Of a stretch of DNA of 64,000 bases, positions 1 through 11,032 are shown piece by piece. Source of the DNA: Actinacidiphila yeochonensis CN732 (GTDB lineage: Bacteria; Actinomycetota; Actinomycetes; Streptomycetales; Streptomycetaceae); the NCBI RefSeq assembly GCF_000745345.1, contig NZ_JQNR01000005.1:1364001-1428000 (forward strand). The letters run 5' to 3'. The position numbers and the translations under genes were made by a program. Positions within the stretch are counted from its first letter, which is position 1, and each line of letters opens with the position of its first letter. Under the pieces are notes generated by a model. It was not told the origin of the DNA. It saw only the letters and a list, made by a program, of their open reading frames with translations, and made no database searches.

Positions 1-572
1 TTCTCTCAGACAAGGACATCCGGACCGAGATCGACAACGGGCGCGTGCGCGTCGACCCGTTCGAGCCGTCGATGGTGCAGCCGTCCAGTATCGACGTGCG
101 GCTGGACCGCTACTTCCGGGTGTTCGAGAACCACCGGTACCCCCACATCGACCCGGCCGTCGAGCAGCCCGACCTGACGCGACTGGTGGAGCCGGAGGGG
201 GATGACGCGTTCATCCTGCACCCGGGGGAGTTCGTGCTGGCCTCGACGTACGAGGTGATCACGCTTCCGGACGACATCGCGTCGCGGCTGGAGGGGAAGT
301 CCAGCCTGGGGCGGCTCGGGGTGCTCACCCACTCCACCGCCGGCTTCATCGACCCCGGGTTCTCCGGCCACGTGACGCTGGAGCTGTCCAACGTCGCCAC
401 GCTGCCGATCAAGCTCTGGCCCGGGATGAAGATCGGGCAGCTGTGCCTGTTCCGGCTCACCTCGGCCGCGGAGTACCCGTACGGCTCCGCCCGGCACGGC
501 TCCCGTTACCAGGGTCAGCGCGGGCCGACGCCCTCCCGTTCCTACCTCAACTTCCACCGCACGCAGGTCTGA
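1..572 (+). CDS. dcd: dCTP deaminase (5' end cut by window edge)
   Basis: Deaminates dCTP to dUTP (or, in bifunctional relatives, to dUMP) in the cytoplasm, feeding dTMP synthesis. The reading frame is open from base 3, and the residues before the first in-window GTG (45) read [13 protein letters not shown], which is the family N-terminus. The real start therefore lies just outside the window. Family motifs are visible: the substrate-site stretch GKSSLGRLG, then [14 protein letters not shown], with the catalytic Glu expected in the following VTLELSN segment. The C-terminus ends in YLNFHRTQV and the stop is TGA at 570-572. The length (about 191 residues) fits the family. The next gene lies on the opposite strand, so dcd ends its transcription unit here. 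Confidence 0.95.
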   Translation, partial: LSDKDIRTEIDNGRVRVDPFEPSMVQPSSIDVRLDRYFRVFENHRYPHIDPAVEQPDLTRLVEPEGDDAFILHPGEFVLASTYEVITLPDDIASRLEGKSSLGRLGVLTHSTAGFIDPGFSGHVTLELSNVATLPIKLWPGMKIGQLCLFRLTSAAEYPYGSARHGSRYQGQRGPTPSRSYLNFHRTQV

Positions 573-683
573 CGCCCGCGCCCGATCGCCGGGCGCCCGC
601 GCGGGCCCAGGTCAGCGGCAGCCCTCAGACCTGCGGCAGCCTCCAGGCACGCGCCAGCCCCCAGCCCCGGGCAGCCCTCAGCT

Positions 684-1787
684 TCAGATCAGCGGCAGCT
701 TGAAGAGGCACAGCAGCGCCACCAGCTGGATCGAGCACGCGCCCAGCGCCTTGGTCCAGGGCAGGTCGTGCGACTTCGCGACCATCGAGGTCATCAGCAC
801 CCCGCAGGCGATCCAGGTGAGCCACCCCAGGAGCTGGACGAAGCTGTTGCCGCCGCCGAGGAAGAGCGCGAACAGCAGCCGAGGCACGTCGGTGACCGAG
901 GTGACCAGCATCGCCAGCCCGACGGTGGGCGCCCAGGCGCCGTCACCGCCCAGCTGGCGGGCGAGCGTGTTGGTGACCGCGCCCAGCGTCAGCCCGCACA
1001 GCACCACCGCGATGCCGGTCGTCACCATCCACGGGATGCTCGTGGAGAGGGTGGAGTGCAGCATGTCGCTGCGGGCGGAGTCGAAGCCGAAGACCGCGAT
1101 CAGGCCGTAGACGAAGGTGACGATCAGGGCGGGGCCCCACACCGTGTGGTCGCGCGTCTGCCAGAAGGTCTGGCCGGGCCGCAGCACGATCCCGCTCAGC
1201 AGCTCCTTCCAGTGCAGCCGGGGTCCGGCCGGCGGCACCGACGACTGGCCCGCGCGGTAGACGGCCACGTTGTCGTCGGCGTAGGGGCCGTACCCGTTGC
1301 CCTCGCCGTAGGAGTCGTCGCCGTAGGGCGCGTCGTCGTTGTAGGAGCCGTAGCCACCGGGTTCGTAACTCTCGCCGTAGCCGCCTGCCGCCTGGTACGC
1401 GGGGTACGGTTGCCCGCCGTCGCGCTGGCCCCCGTCGCGCTGGCCCCCGTCGCGCTGGCCGCCGCCCGCGCCCGGCCGGCGCCCGTAGGACGGCCCGCCG
1501 CCCTGGCCCGTGGGGGCACCGCCCTGGGCGCGGTACGGGTCGGGGCCGTTGACGGTGAACGCCCGGGTGCCGCCGGGCACGTCGTCGTACGACGGCGCCG
1601 CGGGTCGACCGCCGTACCCGGGCCCGCCGTATCCGGGTCCGCCGCTGACGCGACCTGCCGGGAACGCGCCGGGCGGTGCCCCAGCGGGCCCGCGGCCTAT
1701 CGGTCCGCCGTCCGTGGGCGCGGCAGGCCGCCGCCCCTGTCCGCCCCGTCGATCCCTGAAACCAGCCACGTTCTCGAACGTACCCAA
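684..1787 (-). CDS. Yip1-domain membrane protein with Gly/Tyr/Pro-rich N-terminal tail
   Basis: 367 residues. The first ~190 residues are a low-complexity tail rich in Gly, Pro, Tyr, Asp and Arg. It includes a small tandem repeat RDGGQ x3, visible in the DNA near 1428-1460. The last ~175 residues hold about five hydrophobic segments (for example ALIVTFVYGLIAVFGF, MVTTGIAVVLCGLTLGAV and LLGWLTWIACGVLMTSMVA). This arrangement matches actinobacterial Yip1-family integral membrane proteins, whose role is not well defined. The ATG at 1787 begins MGTFENVAGF. The gene is divergent from the lipoprotein gene that follows, with about 130 bp between starts. I assign only the fold family, not a function. 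Confidence 0.75.
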   Translation of the reverse strand: MGTFENVAGFRDRRGGQGRRPAAPTDGGPIGRGPAGAPPGAFPAGRVSGGPGYGGPGYGGRPAAPSYDDVPGGTRAFTVNGPDPYRAQGGAPTGQGGGPSYGRRPGAGGGQRDGGQRDGGQRDGGQPYPAYQAAGGYGESYEPGGYGSYNDDAPYGDDSYGEGNGYGPYADDNVAVYRAGQSSVPPAGPRLHWKELLSGIVLRPGQTFWQTRDHTVWGPALIVTFVYGLIAVFGFDSARSDMLHSTLSTSIPWMVTTGIAVVLCGLTLGAVTNTLARQLGGDGAWAPTVGLAMLVTSVTDVPRLLFALFLGGGNSFVQLLGWLTWIACGVLMTSMVAKSHDLPWTKALGACSIQLVALLCLFKLPLI

Positions 1788-1916
1788 TACGGGACCGTCT
1801 GGGACCGGGCCGCTGTCGCCTGAGGGGCATTGCTGCCAACCTGTGACACGCCCGGTAGCTCTCCGGGCGCTGTGGGCTGACCGGTGCGATCACGGTACGA
1901 GCGGAGTGGGGGAGTC

Positions 1917-2794
1917 ATGGGCGGCAGCGGGAACGGGTCCGGGGACTGGTCCGGGGACGGTCGGCGGAACGGGACCGGCCGGATAGGCCGAACGGGTGGA
2001 GCAAGGGCCGCAGCGGGCTCGGCGGCGGCTGTCGCGGTGCTCGCCGTGGTACTGGCGGGGTGCGGCGGTTCGGGCAGCTCCGACGCCTCGGACGGGAACG
2101 GAGGGGCCACGGGTGTCGGCCGCCTCTTCCACCGGACGACGCCCCCCGCGGCCACGTCCCCGCCCCCACGACGCCCGCACCGCCCACCACCGCGGCGTCC
2201 CCCAGCGGGACCCTCGTCCTGGACCAGTTGCCCGCCCGGCTGGAGGCCGACGGCACCACGATCACCGTCGGGAACGTCTCGGCTCCGCACACCCTGACCG
2301 TCTACGAGGACCCGAGGTGCCCGATCTGCGAGCGCTTCGAAGAGGCCAACTCCGCGCAGGTCTCGGCGCTGGCCCGGTCCGGCAGCCTGCGCGTCCAGTA
2401 CACGATGGCGTCCTTCCTGGACGGCAACCTCGGCGGCGGCGGCTCCAAGCGGGCGGTCAACGCGCTGCGGGCGGCGCTGGCCCAGCACCACTTCGCCGAA
2501 CTCCACACGCTGATCTACCAGTTCCAGCCGCCCGAGACCACGGACGGCTTCACCGCCGCCTACCTGCTGGAACTCGCCTCCCACGTGCCCGGGCTGAGGT
2601 CCTCGGCCTTCGACGCCGCGGTGCGCGGCCAGGGTTACGCGGACTTCGTCAGCCGCTCGGAGAAGGCGTTCATGAACTCCGGCGCGGGCGGCACCCCGTC
2701 GATCAGGATCGACGGGGCGAAGGTGGCCAACAGCGACGCCGTCTTCAGCACCTCCGGCTTCCGGAAGATCCTGGCGGAGCACGGCGTGGCCTGA
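1917..2794 (+). CDS. DsbA-like thioredoxin-fold lipoprotein, apparent frameshift in the linker
   Basis: A predicted exported disulfide-handling lipoprotein. From ATG 1917 (GGGGGAG ribosome site just upstream) the frame encodes a signal peptide with lipobox LAGC; the lipidated Cys is residue 49. The linker that follows is Ser/Gly-rich. The thioredoxin domain is in a different frame, which reads SPSGTLVLDQLPARL and then DPRCPICERFEE (CPIC active site) and runs to TGA 2792-2794. The frame switch must occur in the Pro/Thr-rich linker at about 2105-2200, and a run of six C at 2142-2147 is a good candidate. Adding one base would fuse the two halves. The only start in the domain frame (GTG 2060) would give a protein with no signal peptide, which is unlikely. 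Sequencing error or a real lesion cannot be told apart here. Confidence 0.7.
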
Positions 2795-2812
2795 GCCCGC
2801 GCGTCCCGTCCG

Positions 2813-2858
2813 CACGGCGGCGGGGCGTCCTCCCCGAGGGGGACGTCCCGCCGCCGTG
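2813..2858. terminator. Bidirectional hairpin between convergent genes
   Basis: Eighteen-base arms (CACGGCGGCGGGGCGTCC and GGACGTCCCGCCGCCGTG) pair with a single G-U, around a 10-base loop. The hairpin lies between the stop of the DsbA-like gene and the probable stop of the convergent iron-sulfur gene, so it can end transcription from both sides. It has no U-tract, as is usual in high-GC actinomycetes. Confidence 0.7.
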
Positions 2859-2886
2859 TCGCGGGCCGCTGCCCGCCCTCGCCGGT

Positions 2887-5176
2887 TCAGCCGGCGGCGG
2901 CGCCGGCCCCGCGGACCCGGCCGCGCCCGCCCCGCCTCGGCGGGCTGGGCGGCCGGCGTCCGCACCGAGTCGAGCAGCAGTTGCGCCACGTCCACGACCT
3001 GCACGGACTCCTTCGCCGTGCCGTCGTTCTTCTTGCCGTTGACGGAGTCGCTGAGCATCACCAGGCAGAACGGGCAGGCGGTGGAGACGATGTCGGGGTC
3101 GAGCGACAGGGCCTCGTCGACGCGCTCGTTGTTGATGCGCTTGCCGATCCGCTCCTCCATCCACATCCGCGCGCCGCCCGCGCCGCAGCAGAAGCCGCGC
3201 TCCTTGTGGCGGTGCATCTCCTCGCTGCGCAGCCCCGGCACCTTGGCGATGATCTCGCGCGGCGGCGTGTAGACCTTGTTGTGCCGGCCCAGGTAGCAGG
3301 GGTCGTGGTAGGTGATCAGGCCCTCGACGGGGGTGACCGGCACCAGGCGGCCCTCGTCCACCAGGTGCTGGAGCAGCTGGGTGTGGTGGACGACCTCGTA
3401 CTCGCCGCCGAGCTGCGGGTACTCGTTCGCGATGGTGTTGAAGCAGTGCGGGCAGGTGGCGACGATCTTCTTCGACGCCTTCGGCCTGCGGGTCGCGGGG
3501 TCCACCGTGCCGTCGTCGTCGAGGGACTCGCCGAAGGCCGTGTTGAGCATGGCCACGTTCTCCATGCCGAGCTGCTGGAAGAGGAACTCGTTGCCCAGGC
3601 GGCGGGCGGAGTCGCCGGTGCAGTTCTCCTCGCCGCCCATGATCGCGAACTTCACGCCCGCGATGTGCAGCAGCTCCGCGAACGCCTTGGTGGTTCTCTT
3701 CGCCCGGTCCTCCAGGGAGCCGGCGCAGCCCACCCAGTACAGGTACTCCACCTCGGACAGGTCCTCGATGTCCTCGCCGACGATCGGGACCTCGAAGCCG
3801 ACCTCCTTCACCCAGGCCAGGCGCTGCTTCTTCGGCAGGCCCCAGGGGTTGCCCTTCTTCTCCAGGTTCTTGAGCATCGTGCCGGCCTCGGACGGGAAGG
3901 CGGACTCGATCATCACCTGGTAGCGGCGCATGTCGACGATGTGGTCCACGTGCTCGATGTCGACCGGGCACTGCTCGACGCAGGCGCCGCAGGTGGTGCA
4001 GGACCACAGCACGTCCGGGTCGATGACGCCGTTCTCCTCGACCGTGCCGATCAGCGGGCGCTCGGCCTCGGCCAGGGCGGCCGCCGGGACGCCGGCCAGC
4101 TGCTCCTGGGTCGCCCTCTCCTCGCCCTCCGCCGTCCTGCCGCCGCCGGCCAGCAGGTAGGGGGCCTTGGCGTGGGCGTGGTCGCGCAGGCTCATGACCA
4201 GCAGCTTCGGCGACAGCGGCTTGCCGGTGTTCCAGGCGGGGCACTGCGACTGGCAGCGGCCGCACTCGGTGCAGGTGGAGAAGTCGAGGATGCCCTTCCA
4301 GGAGAACTGCTCCACCTGGGAGACGCCGAAGACGTCGTCCTCGCCCGGGTCCTCGAAGTCGATCGCCCTGCCGCCGCTGGTCATCGGCTGGAGCGCGCCC
4401 AGGGCGACCGCGCCCTCGGGGTCGCGCTTGAACCAGATGTTGAAGAAGGCGAGGAAGCGGTGCCAGGCCACGCCCATGTCGGTGTTGAGGCCGACGGTGA
4501 TCGCCCAGGTCATGGTGACGCCGAGCTTGATCATCGCGACGAGGTACACGAGGTTCTGCAGGGTGCCGGTGCTCAGGCCCCGGAAGGCGGCGACGAGGGG
4601 GTACGACGCCCAGTAGCCCGCCTCGTAGTGGCCGACACCGTGCAGGGCGCCCTCCAGGCCGCGCAGGGTGAGGATGGCCAGGCCGATGACCAGGATCACG
4701 TACTCGACGAAGTACGCCTGCCAGGCGGTGGAGCCGGCGAAGCGGGACTTGCGGCCGGCCCGGGAGGGCAGGTTCATCAGCCGGATCGCCATCAGGACGA
4801 GGATGCCCAGGGTGGTGAAGAGCGCGATGAAGTCGACGTACACCTCGTAGGGCACCCAGGTGCCGATCACCGGCAGGATCCAGTCGGCCCTGAAGAGCTG
4901 GCCGTAGGCGTTGACGATGGTCAGCCCGAGGGTGAGGAAGCCGACCGCGACGAACCAGTGCGCGACGCCGACGACGCCCCAGCGGTTCATCCGGGTGTGC
5001 CCGACGAACTCGCGGGCCAGCGTCTTCGTGCGGGCCGCGGGGGAGCTGGTGCGGCTGCCCTCGGGGACGGGCTGACCGAGCCGGACGAACCGGTGGATCT
5101 GCGCGACGGCGAGGCTGATCAAGGCGACGCCGACCGCCGTGAGGACCAGCGACACAATGATCGCGGCGAGCTGCAT
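2887..5176 (-). CDS. Membrane-bound (Fe-S) heterodisulfide-reductase-like oxidoreductase, frame break near the 3' end
   Basis: Probable electron-transfer protein of the respiratory membrane. ATG 5176 is preceded by GAGGAG. Residues 1-250 hold about five membrane segments, as in heme-binding NarI-like domains. Two 4Fe-4S motifs follow, CTECGRCQSQCPA (~residue 300) and CTTCGACVEQCPV (~390). Then come two Cys-rich CCG-type domains of the HdrB/GlpC kind: CAGS...CPHC (~480-575) and DPCYLG...GFCCGAGG...CPFC (~624-702). Recognisable sequence stops at VVDVAQLLLDSVRTP. After that the frame does not close, and would run antisense across the lipoprotein gene to 1697. A TGA at 2887-2889 ends a natural-looking tail (AGAAAG) in another frame, so I place the end there. 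One surplus base in the GC-rich tail would explain this. Substrate unknown. Confidence 0.8.
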
Positions 5177-5802
5177 GGTGGCTCCTCGGGCCTGCGCGAA
5201 CAAGAACGTACTAAGCGGTAACTTACTGCGGTCCACCGTGAGGCTACCCGGGATCGGCGCGGTCATGAAGTGTGCCCGCCGGTGATCTCTGCCGCGCCCC
5301 GTGTGGCGGCTCGCCCCGCCGGGGCCGCGCGCCGCCCGACGGCCGCGTCCTTCGCGGCCCGATGGTGCGGAGACGACCGCCTGTCCGGGCCGATCCGAGG
5401 GCGTGGTCCCGGTCCCTCGGCAGCATCGTGTCAGGAAACCCGCCGGAGGGGCGGTTCATGGGTGGCCGCAGTGGTCGTAAAGGGTGTAAGTCGGGTGATT
5501 GGGCGGCCGGCTTCACGGGTAGGGGCGTCCTGGTGGTGAGGCCCCGGTGGGTGAAGCGCCCTGGTGGGCGGGGTGGGGCGGGCGCGGTAGGTGACGGCGC
5601 GAGCTGTCTGGTTGGTGCCCTATAGGTGAGCCGCGCGAACGGTGCTCTATAGGTGGCTGGGTGGGGTGTGTCGCGAGGGTCGGCGCGCCGGGTGTGCCGG
5701 TGGCGGTGGCGTTGCGACCCGCGGGGCGAATGGGCTCCGTGTGCTGGGCGGCCCTGGAGAAAGTGCTGGTCGCGGCGGTGTGCGGCATAAGGGCGCCGTA
5801 AA

Positions 5803-5823
5803 GTTGAGTCGACTTCGCTCATG
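5803..5823 (+). promoter_or_regulatory. Partial HAIR-like HspR site (upstream copy)
   Basis: Reads gTTGAGT, then seven bases, then gCTCAtg. The left arm fits the HspR-associated inverted repeat TTGAGT-N7-ACTCAA; the right arm is imperfect. It lies about 50 bp upstream of the better copy and just before a possible -35 TTGACA. Confidence 0.5.
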
Positions 5824-5854
5824 TCGTTTGACACTCCTCCGGCTCTGGTGCACC

Positions 5855-5875
5855 CTTGAGCCAGTTCCACTCAAG
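5855..5875 (+). promoter_or_regulatory. HAIR operator of the dnaK operon (HspR binding site)
   Basis: CTTGAGC, then seven bases (CAGTTCC), then ACTCAAG. This is the HspR-associated inverted repeat with one base off the perfect arm. It ends 18 bp before the dnaK ATG. HspR, encoded last in the same operon, represses from such sites with DnaK as co-repressor in Streptomyces. Confidence 0.85.
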
Positions 5876-5893
5876 TCAGCTGGAGGATTCACC

Positions 5894-7755
<1,862 letters not shown>

Positions 7756-7759
<4 letters not shown>

Positions 7760-8444
7760 CGGAGGAACCGAAGGGCTTCGAGGAGCCCGAGGTCCCCTCC
7801 GAGTCCGACGACGCCGCCGAGGGCGGCACGTCGGGAGCGGACGCCGGAGGCGCCGGGAAGGGGGCCCGGCCGCCGGTGGGGACGAGGACACCGCGAGGGA
7901 GCTGACGGCCGTCAAGGCGCAGCTGGACCAGGCCCGTACGGCGCTCAACGAGCGCACCGCGGACCTCCAGCGGCTCCAGGCCGAGTACCAGAACTACCGC
8001 CGCCGGGTGGAGCGCGACCGCGTCGCCGTCAAGGAGATCGCGATCGCCAACCTCCTGACCGAGCTGCTTCCGGTGCTCGACGACATCGGCCGGGCCCGGG
8101 AGCACGGCGAGCTGGTGGGCGGCTTCAAGTCGGTCGCCGAGTCGCTGGAGACGGTGGCCGCCAAGCTGGGGCTGCAGCAGTTCGGCAAGGAGGGCGAGCC
8201 CTTCGACCCGCTGGTGCACGAGGCCCTGATGCACAGCTATTCGCCTGACGTCACCGAGACGACATGCGTGCAGATCCTCCAGCCCGGGTACCGCATCGGT
8301 GAGCGCAACCTGCGCCCCGCGCGGGTCGCGGTCGCCGAGCCGCAGCCGGGTGCCCAGGCCGGGCAGTCCGGCGGCAAGGAGGAGCAGGCCGAGCCGAAGA
8401 AGGCGGCGGACGACGAGGAGAGCGGTGGCCCGGACGAGGGCTGA
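7756..8444 (+). CDS. grpE: Nucleotide exchange factor GrpE, apparent frameshift near residue 35
   Basis: Releases ADP from DnaK. GTG 7756 overlaps the dnaK stop (translational coupling) and encodes a typical acidic actinobacterial GrpE start, [19 protein letters not shown]. That frame stops at a TGA near 7904. The rest of GrpE is in the next frame from about 7860: coiled coil [20 protein letters not shown], signature [11 protein letters not shown], then the beta domain with HEALMHS and [20 protein letters not shown]. The switch is within AAGGGGGCCC (7861-7870); one more G there would join the two parts. Since GrpE is essential in practice, a sequencing or assembly error is the simplest reading. 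Confidence 0.9.
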
Positions 8445-8461
8445 CCGCGCCGGCCGGCCGA

Positions 8462-8507
8462 GCCGCACGGACCGGGCGCGCCATGAGCGCCGCCCGGGCC
8501 GTGCGGC
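8462..8507 (+). terminator. Hairpin between grpE and dnaJ (attenuator or processing site)
   Basis: Arms GCCGCACGGACCGGGCG and CGCCCGGGCCGTGCGGC pair over 17 bases with one mismatch and a 12-base loop. It sits in the 145 bp gap of what is otherwise one operon, so it may reduce dnaJ-hspR transcription relative to dnaK-grpE or stabilise the upstream message. Confidence 0.55.
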
Positions 8508-8588
8508 CGGCCCGTGCCGGACTCCTGGCCGCACCTGTGGCCGGGACGACGGACTGGTGACGGACGAGGGAAAGGAGGGTCGCCGGGG

Positions 8589-9779
8589 ATGAGCGTCAGT
8601 AGGGACCTGTTGGAGAAGGACCTGTACAAGGTCCTCGGTGTCCCCAAGGACGCCACCGAGGCCGAGATCAAGAAGGCGTACCGCAAGCTCGCCCGGGAGT
8701 TCCACCCCGACGCGAACAAGGGGGACGCCGGGGCCGAGGAGCGTTTCAAGGAGATCTCCGAGGCCAACGACGTGCTCTCGGACGCCAAGCGGCGCAAGGA
8801 GTACGACGAGGGCCGCGCCCTGTTCGGCAACGGCGGCTTCCGTCCGGGCCCGGGCGGTGGCGGCCCCGGCGGCTTCAACTTCGACCTGGGCGACCTCTTC
8901 GGCGGGGCGGGCGCCCCGACCGGCGGCCCGACCGGCCAGGGCGGCGGCTTCGGCGGCGGCCTGGGCGACGTGTTCGGCGGCCTCTTCGGACGCGGCGGCG
9001 GCACCCGGGTGCAGCCGCGGCGCGGCCAGGACATCGAGTCCGAGGTCACCCTGAGCTTCACCGAGGCCGTCGACGGCGCCACGGTGCCGCTGCGGATGTC
9101 CTCCCAGGCCGCGTGCAAGGCGTGCTCGGGCACCGGCGACAAGAACGGCACCCCCCGGGTGTGCCCGACCTGCGTCGGCACCGGGCAGGTCTCCCGCGGC
9201 GGCGGGGGCGGCTTCTCGCTCACCGACCCGTGCGTGGACTGCAAGGGCCGCGGCCTGATCGCGGAGAACCCCTGCGAGGTCTGCCACGGCAGCGGCCGCG
9301 CCAAGAGCTCACGGACGATGCAGGTGCGCATCCCCGCCGGGGTCACCGACGGGCAGCGCATCCGGCTGCGCGGCAAGGGTGCCCCCGGCGAGCGCGGCGG
9401 CCCGGCCGGCGACCTGTACGTGGTCGTCCACGTGGGCGACCACCCGGTCTTCGGCCGCAAGGACGCGAACCTGACGGTGACGGTCCCGGTGACGTACGCC
9501 GAGGCCGCGCTCGGCGGCGACATCAAGGTGCCGACCCTGGGCGGCCCGCCGGTCACCCTGAAGCTGCCGCCCGGCACGCCGAACGGCCGCACCATGCGGG
9601 CCCGCGGCAAGGGCGCGCAGCGCAAGGACGGCACCCGCGGCGACCTGCTGGTCACCGTCGAGGTGGCGGTTCCCGGGCGCACGGAGGGGAAGGCGCTGGA
9701 CGCGCTGGAGTCCTACCGTGAAGCTCTCGCGGACTTCGATCCGCGAGCGGAGCTGTTCAAGGCCGCAGAGGGAGCGTGA
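8589..9779 (+). CDS. dnaJ: Co-chaperone DnaJ (Hsp40), zinc-finger type
   Basis: Stimulates DnaK ATPase and delivers substrates. 396 residues. ATG 8589 is about 10 bases after AAAGGAGGG. The J domain holds the invariant HPD in [10 protein letters not shown] long Gly/Phe-rich linker follows. The four zinc-binding repeats are present: [24 protein letters not shown] and CEVCHGSG. The C-terminal substrate domains contain [19 protein letters not shown]. The linker repeats [18 protein letters not shown] units, normal for the family. The gene is followed after four bases by the hspR start. Confidence 0.97.
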   Translation: MSVSRDLLEKDLYKVLGVPKDATEAEIKKAYRKLAREFHPDANKGDAGAEERFKEISEANDVLSDAKRRKEYDEGRALFGNGGFRPGPGGGGPGGFNFDLGDLFGGAGAPTGGPTGQGGGFGGGLGDVFGGLFGRGGGTRVQPRRGQDIESEVTLSFTEAVDGATVPLRMSSQAACKACSGTGDKNGTPRVCPTCVGTGQVSRGGGGGFSLTDPCVDCKGRGLIAENPCEVCHGSGRAKSSRTMQVRIPAGVTDGQRIRLRGKGAPGERGGPAGDLYVVVHVGDHPVFGRKDANLTVTVPVTYAEAALGGDIKVPTLGGPPVTLKLPPGTPNGRTMRARGKGAQRKDGTRGDLLVTVEVAVPGRTEGKALDALESYREALADFDPRAELFKAAEGA

Positions 9780-9783
9780 ACGC

Positions 9784-10250
9784 ATGAGCATGGACGGCGG
9801 CGGCCCCCGCACCCCGCGGGGCGCAACCCCTACCAGCTGACCGAGGAGACCCCGGTCTACGTGATCTCGGTGGCGGCCGAGCTGTCCGGGCTGCACCCGC
9901 AGACCCTGCGGCAGTACGACCGGCTCGGTCTGGTCTCCCCGGACCGCGCGGCCGGCCGCGGGCGGCGGTACTCCGCCCGCGACATCGAGCAGCTGCGCGA
10001 GGTCCAGCGCCTCTCGCAGGACGACGGGATCAACCTGGCGGGCATCAAGCGGATCATCGAGCTGGAGAACCAGGTCGCCGCACTCCAGGCCCGTGTCGCC
10101 GAGCTCAACGCGGCGGTCGAGGGCGCCGCGGCCGTCATCCAGCAGCGTGAGGCGGCCGTCCACGCCTCCTACCGGCGCGACCTGGTGCCCTACCAGGACG
10201 TGCAGCACACCAGCGCCCTGGTGGTGTGGCGGCCCAAGCGCGACGGCTGA
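9784..10250 (+). CDS. hspR: Heat-shock repressor HspR (MerR family), apparent frameshift near the N-terminus
   Basis: Represses the dnaK operon and clpB through HAIR sites. The conserved body is clear from about 9822: RNPYQLTEETPVYVIS, MerR helix-turn-helix with LHPQTLRQYDRLGLVSPDR, the wing GRGRRYSARD, and a C-terminal coiled coil IKRIIELENQVAALQ. In its own frame it has no start before GTG 9861, which lies inside the conserved region. ATG 9784, four bases after dnaJ, opens a plausible N-terminus (MSMDGGGPRTPRG) but in another frame that stops at 9837-9839. A missing base in CCCCGCGGGGCGC (9812-9824) would join them. As in grpE, I favour a base-calling error. Confidence 0.88.
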
Positions 10251-10285
10251 CCGCCGGCCCGCGCCGAGGCGGGCGCCACCGCCGT

Positions 10286-10319
10286 ACGGCCCGCCCTCCC
10301 CGCCGGGAGGGCGGGCCGT
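10286..10319 (+). terminator. Terminator of the dnaK operon
   Basis: Perfect 15-base arms (ACGGCCCGCCCTCCC / GGGAGGGCGGGCCGT) around a 4-base loop, 35 bp after the hspR stop. Confidence 0.85.
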
Positions 10320-10415
10320 CGCGCTGTCGGCGTCGGGCGCTGCTGGGCCGCGGAGACGCCGGGAGGGTGGAAAAGGGGAGGAGCCGTGGCGCGGGCGGCT
10401 GTTAGCGTCAAGGGC

Positions 10416-10919
10416 ATGGAAGCCCTGGTCGAAGCCGACATCCGCGGGTCGTTCGTCAACTGCTCCAAGGGGGAGGCGAAGCGGCTGGCGCTGCCCCGGG
10501 ATCTGGCCGAGCTGCCCTGGGCCGATCTGGACTTCCTCGGCTGGCGGGACCCCGGGGCGCCGGACCGCGGCTACCTGGTGCGGCCCGGAGACGGCGGACC
10601 CGTCGGGATCACGCTGCGCGCGGCGCCAGGGGTGCGGCGCGGACTCACCCGCTCCAGCCTGTGCTCCCTGTGCGTGACCGGGCACAGCGGCGGCGGGGTG
10701 GACCTGATGGCGGCGCAGCTGGCCGGACCGTCGGGCCGCCAGGGCAACACCGTGGCCCTGTACATGTGTGCCGACCTGGCCTGCCCGCTCTACGTACGCG
10801 GGAAGAAGACCTCCGCGCTGGTGAAGCGGCTGGAGGAGACACTGACCCTGGAGGAGCAGGTGGCCCGGATGCTGCGGAACCTGGACGCCTTCCTGGGCAA
10901 GGTGACCATCGCGGCCTGA
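10416..10919 (+). CDS. FBP-domain protein (elongation factor G-binding type)
   Basis: 167 residues from ATG 10416, opening MEALVEADIRGSFVNCSKGEAKRL. This matches the N-terminal pattern of FBP/FusB-like proteins, which bind EF-G and help free stalled EF-G-ribosome complexes; some confer fusidic acid resistance. A C-terminal treble-clef zinc site is suggested by CSLCVTGH and CADLACPLY. An alternative GTG start at 10386 has a better ribosome site (GGGGAGGAG) and would add ten residues. However, TTAGCGT just before 10416 looks like a -10 element of a short-leader promoter. Actual activity in this organism is inferred only. Confidence 0.8.
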   Translation: MEALVEADIRGSFVNCSKGEAKRLALPRDLAELPWADLDFLGWRDPGAPDRGYLVRPGDGGPVGITLRAAPGVRRGLTRSSLCSLCVTGHSGGGVDLMAAQLAGPSGRQGNTVALYMCADLACPLYVRGKKTSALVKRLEETLTLEEQVARMLRNLDAFLGKVTIAA

Positions 10920-11032
10920 GCTCCGGAGCCGGCCGGGCACCCGGCGCCGTCCGGAGCCCACCGCCCGCGCGGGCCCGCCGGCCTCCCGGATCGGATGCCT
11001 CAGGCCGTCGTCCGGGCCGGGAGAGCGCCCGC

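Larger units (their letters stand above)
5177..5893. other. Intergenic region upstream of dnaK
   Basis: About 715 bp between the divergent iron-sulfur gene and dnaK. No convincing gene is visible: the open frames here are unlike any family I know, and one of them is only an upstream extension of dnaK. The last 90 bp hold the dnaK control region (two HAIR-like repeats and a TTGACA at 5828-5833). Confidence 0.6.

Noticed and set aside
1697..2886. C-terminal extension of the iron-sulfur oxidoreductase
   Set aside because: It is antisense to the DsbA-like gene, has the composition of a shadow frame, and no related protein I know has such a tail.
5642..5893. Upstream start giving a 705-residue DnaK
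   Set aside because: The canonical start with GGAGG is at 5894, and the extra part covers the HAIR sites.
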